Assembly: GCF_902148855.1 (NCBI RefSeq)
Contig: NC_043969.1
Coordinates: 28,959,853-29,023,852 of the forward strand
Reading direction: 5' to 3'
Length of the DNA stretch: 64,000 nt
DNA from: Sphaeramia orbicularis
Lineage: Eukaryota; Chordata; Actinopteri; Kurtiformes; Apogonidae
The position numbers and the translations under genes are program-made. Every line of letters begins with the position of its first letter. The stretch's first letter is position 1. The notes under the pieces were generated by a model, which had not been told where the DNA came from, did not search any database, and saw nothing but the letters and a program-made list of their open reading frames with translations. Positions 61,366 through 64,000 of this stretch are shown here, in pieces.

Positions 61366-63906
61366 CTAGTCTGTCATCATGTCAGCCCCTTCTCCTCCTG
61401 TGGCATCATTCAGACTGAGTTCCTCCAGCATCTCCACCAGCGAGATACGTGGTGCTCCATCATCATCAGTGTCACTTTCCACTGCAACCTTGGAAACATC
61501 TGAAATGGGAAAAAAAAAAAAAAAAAAAAAACAATTGTTAACAACCTACATATTTAATAAACCTAACAGCACTAGATCTACTAATAGATGTTGATGGTAA
61601 ATTACATGTCTAAGGGCACTACATCCAGCTGCTTACCTTTGTAGATGTTTATGTTCTTCCTCAGAGCCTCATCCTCCTCCAGATCCTCCAGGAAGTCCTG
61701 GTATTGTCTAAAAATGCAACAATGTGTGAGGAGAAAACCAGCTGTTCACAACAAGAAAAGGTTCTTCATCAAAAGCGCTTTCCTTTCAAAATGCTCTCCA
61801 CAAAAAACAAAACAATGTTCTGTCATTAGTCATTCCATCTGCTTTTGGTTTTCTCACATTTTGTGACAGCTTACAAACAGAAGGCTCAACGAGCATTTTA
61901 TGACATTTTCTTCAGACGATTTAACTTTGTGAATCCTATTTTTGTGAGGATATTTCAGACACACTAGAAAAAAACCTTTTGTTTTGATACCTATGCAACT
62001 GGTTAGAGCAAACAAACAACCCACTATAAGTACCATCAGTGTAACCAGAGCCTGATAAAGTGAGACAGCTGACAAGTTACTTCAGTCTCACAGACTTTAT
62101 ATATGAATTTAGAAAACCTAACACTGACCAGCTGCCTTATAGATTAAAAAGGCTGGTGGTTGGTGAGCCAAGTGGATTAATGTGTAAGAAAATTGTAGAT
62201 TTTCAAATAACTTTGTCTATATAAACTGCAATTACAAGCTGTACAAAGCTTTGCTATGAATAAGCCCAAAAATAGTTACATTTAAACATATGACAGATCA
62301 AAATCTAAATATTTAGAGCCTCATTGTAGCAAAAAGGAATAACAGAACAGAAAAGGATAAAAAGAAACCTGAGCCCAGAACTGAACACCTGCCCAGCACT
62401 CTGCTCTCCAACATGCTGTGTTTCTTTTGCATATCACAGAGCACCACCCAGAGGAGTCTTCTATTACTAGCATTCTATTATGTCTAATACTGGTTACATT
62501 CTTTATACTCAGTGACAGATACTAGCATACAAGGAAATGTTAACTCATCATTAAGTTACAGATACAGCTACTGCAGCAGATACAGAAGAAGAAGGGAAAA
62601 AATGGTGATAAAACAGAGAGCAGTGTAGCAGAGCAGTGACTATTGGCTGCTCTGATTCTCTCAGCTCTGGTGCTGAATCTTAGCAAAGTCAGCTAAACTA
62701 CTTTAAAAGCTGGCCATGGTACAAGCTTCTGTGCCGCTGTTCAGTGTGTGACTCCTCAGCTGACAGTTTATCAACCTGTATAAGTAAGACGTTATATAGG
62801 AGAAGTTGCACTGAAATGCATTTTAACTGGGGAAAGTATAAGTACAACTCTGTCATAATGTCATAATGAGGAGCACAGACGAGCAATCATTTGAAATATT
62901 TAGAAAAAATTTAGAAGAAAGTGTGAGGTTTTTGTTCACAGCCTGAAATAGTACACTATAGGAGGGTCAGAAATCAACAACACTGTTGAATGTCATTTTC
63001 AGACGATGTTTTAGAGAACATCATTAAATATGACTTATTATGCTCTTGAAAATCTCTCTGTACAGGCACTCTTTAAATAACACTGAATCACATCAGCAGC
63101 TGAAAATATATTTTTCCTCACAGAATCCTCTCTAATTTAATGCAGGCTGTGTTTTTTTCTTACCATTAACCAGAGGGTTAGGGGATGAGGACCAGAAAGT
63201 ATGGGAGGAGCATGGGTGTTTTTTTTGTTCCATCTTTCGGCAACTGAGAAAATGTGACTGAGAAATCCATGTTTTATAAGAACTCTGTTTCTTTCCTACC
63301 TCTCGTCATCTGTATCCATGCCATCCCGATCTCTGGCCATTTCCTGCAGTTTCCAGTTCCTGCGCCTCATCCTCCTGCTGCGGTCATAGCTCTTCTTAAT
63401 TATCACCTTAGACAGGTCACATTGACAAAAAAAAAAAAAAAAAATCAACACTTCAACTAATTTACTGTTTTCAAGAAGGAGACATAATCTACAGTCAGTA
63501 CTCTTTGTTGCCAGTGGAGGGCAGTGTTAACCGTGTTAACAGCCTTTGTAATACAGGCCCATCTGTGGCTGAGGTTTATTTCCTTGGAAAGATCCATTAA
63601 GTGCAATTAATTCTTACCACATCAGGGACGTAATGGGGGTTCATTTTATTCAGGAACTCATCGTTAATGTTGGAATTGGCAAAGTCAAACCTGTATAAAT
63701 CAAATGACATAGATAACAGTACCTGTAAACCTCATAGTCTTTACTGCAATCATGTAATCACCATTCATTTTCCCAGCTGTCCTCTAGACTCACCCCAGCA
63801 CCAGGTCTCCGATGTTAAGCAGGTGGCCCAGGAATGTACGGCAGTGGTACTGCTGACTGGTATCCATCTCTGACGTCTTTTGAACCCACACTTCAGCCAG
63901 GGTGTG
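61366..63906 (-). CDS. nmd3: 60S ribosomal export protein NMD3, C-terminal exons (partial)
   Basis: Adaptor that carries the pre-60S ribosomal subunit from nucleus to cytoplasm with CRM1. Six 3' exons are present: 63794-63906, 63618-63690, 63300-63406, 61637-61707 and 61366-61499 are clear; the fifth and sixth counted from the edge are continuous in frame, and upstream exons lie beyond the right edge. Visible parts are HTLAEVWVQKTSEMDTSQQY, FLGHLLNIGDLVLG, FDFANSNINDEFLNKMNP, then the basic NLS region KKSYDRSRRMRRRNWKLQEM. Next are the acidic DTDDERQYQDFLEDLEEDEA and a leucine-rich export signal LVEMLEELSL near the end, which reads GADMMTD. All junctions keep the frame. The 1.6 kb intron 61708-63299 holds nothing recognised. 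Note that five exons are listed; the count of those I can place with confidence is five. Confidence 0.94.
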
Positions 63907-64000
63907 CTACAACACACACAAAGCAGGGAAAAAAATGTAGTTTCAAGCCCTTGTGACAACATTACTCTTGTTTTCGTCTGATTTGTTTTGACAGTTGCAT

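Overview
The window is nuclear DNA of a ray-finned fish, most likely a percomorph teleost. Genes are split by GT-AG introns, intergenic DNA is AT-rich, and Tc1/mariner, hAT, piggyBac-like and LINE copies are abundant. Three neighbours on the right (nmd3, sptssb, otol1) keep the order they have on human 3q26. No prokaryotic operon, CRISPR array, rRNA or convincing tRNA was seen.

Left third (about 2.5-29.2 kb, all minus strand) is an inflammatory-caspase array. It holds a CARD-only locus (2.5-3.0 kb), two apparently intact CARD + caspase genes of the caspase-1 type (8.1-11.8 kb and 17.6-21.6 kb), and a second CARD-only gene (24.3-29.2 kb) whose reading frame stops inside the CARD exon. The two full caspases lie in a tandem segmental duplication (about 7.05-14.8 kb and 14.9-23.6 kb). 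Later transposon insertions can be recognised because the sister copy keeps the empty site. The paralogues are nearly identical in CARD, core and introns, but differ in tight clusters in the four loops that form the caspase substrate groove. Interferon-response-like motifs recur in intron 1 of three of the four genes. Together this looks like an interferon-linked inflammasome cluster with decoy-like CARD genes, comparable in layout to human CASP1 with CARD16/17/18.

Centre (32.7-43.7 kb, plus strand) holds rabgef1 (Rabex-5, eight coding exons, one probable GC-AG intron) and a three-Ig-domain Fc-receptor-like gene. The latter has a split signal peptide and ends in a Ser/Thr/Pro-rich tail with no membrane segment, so it is probably secreted.

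Right part (44.9-64 kb, minus strand) holds otol1 (otolin-1, inner-ear collagen with a C1q domain), sptssb (serine palmitoyltransferase small subunit b) and the 3' six exons of nmd3 (60S export adaptor), which runs off the right edge. The 47.2-55.9 kb interval contains no gene I recognise, apart from one weak secreted-looking reading frame and a GC-rich block of unknown origin.
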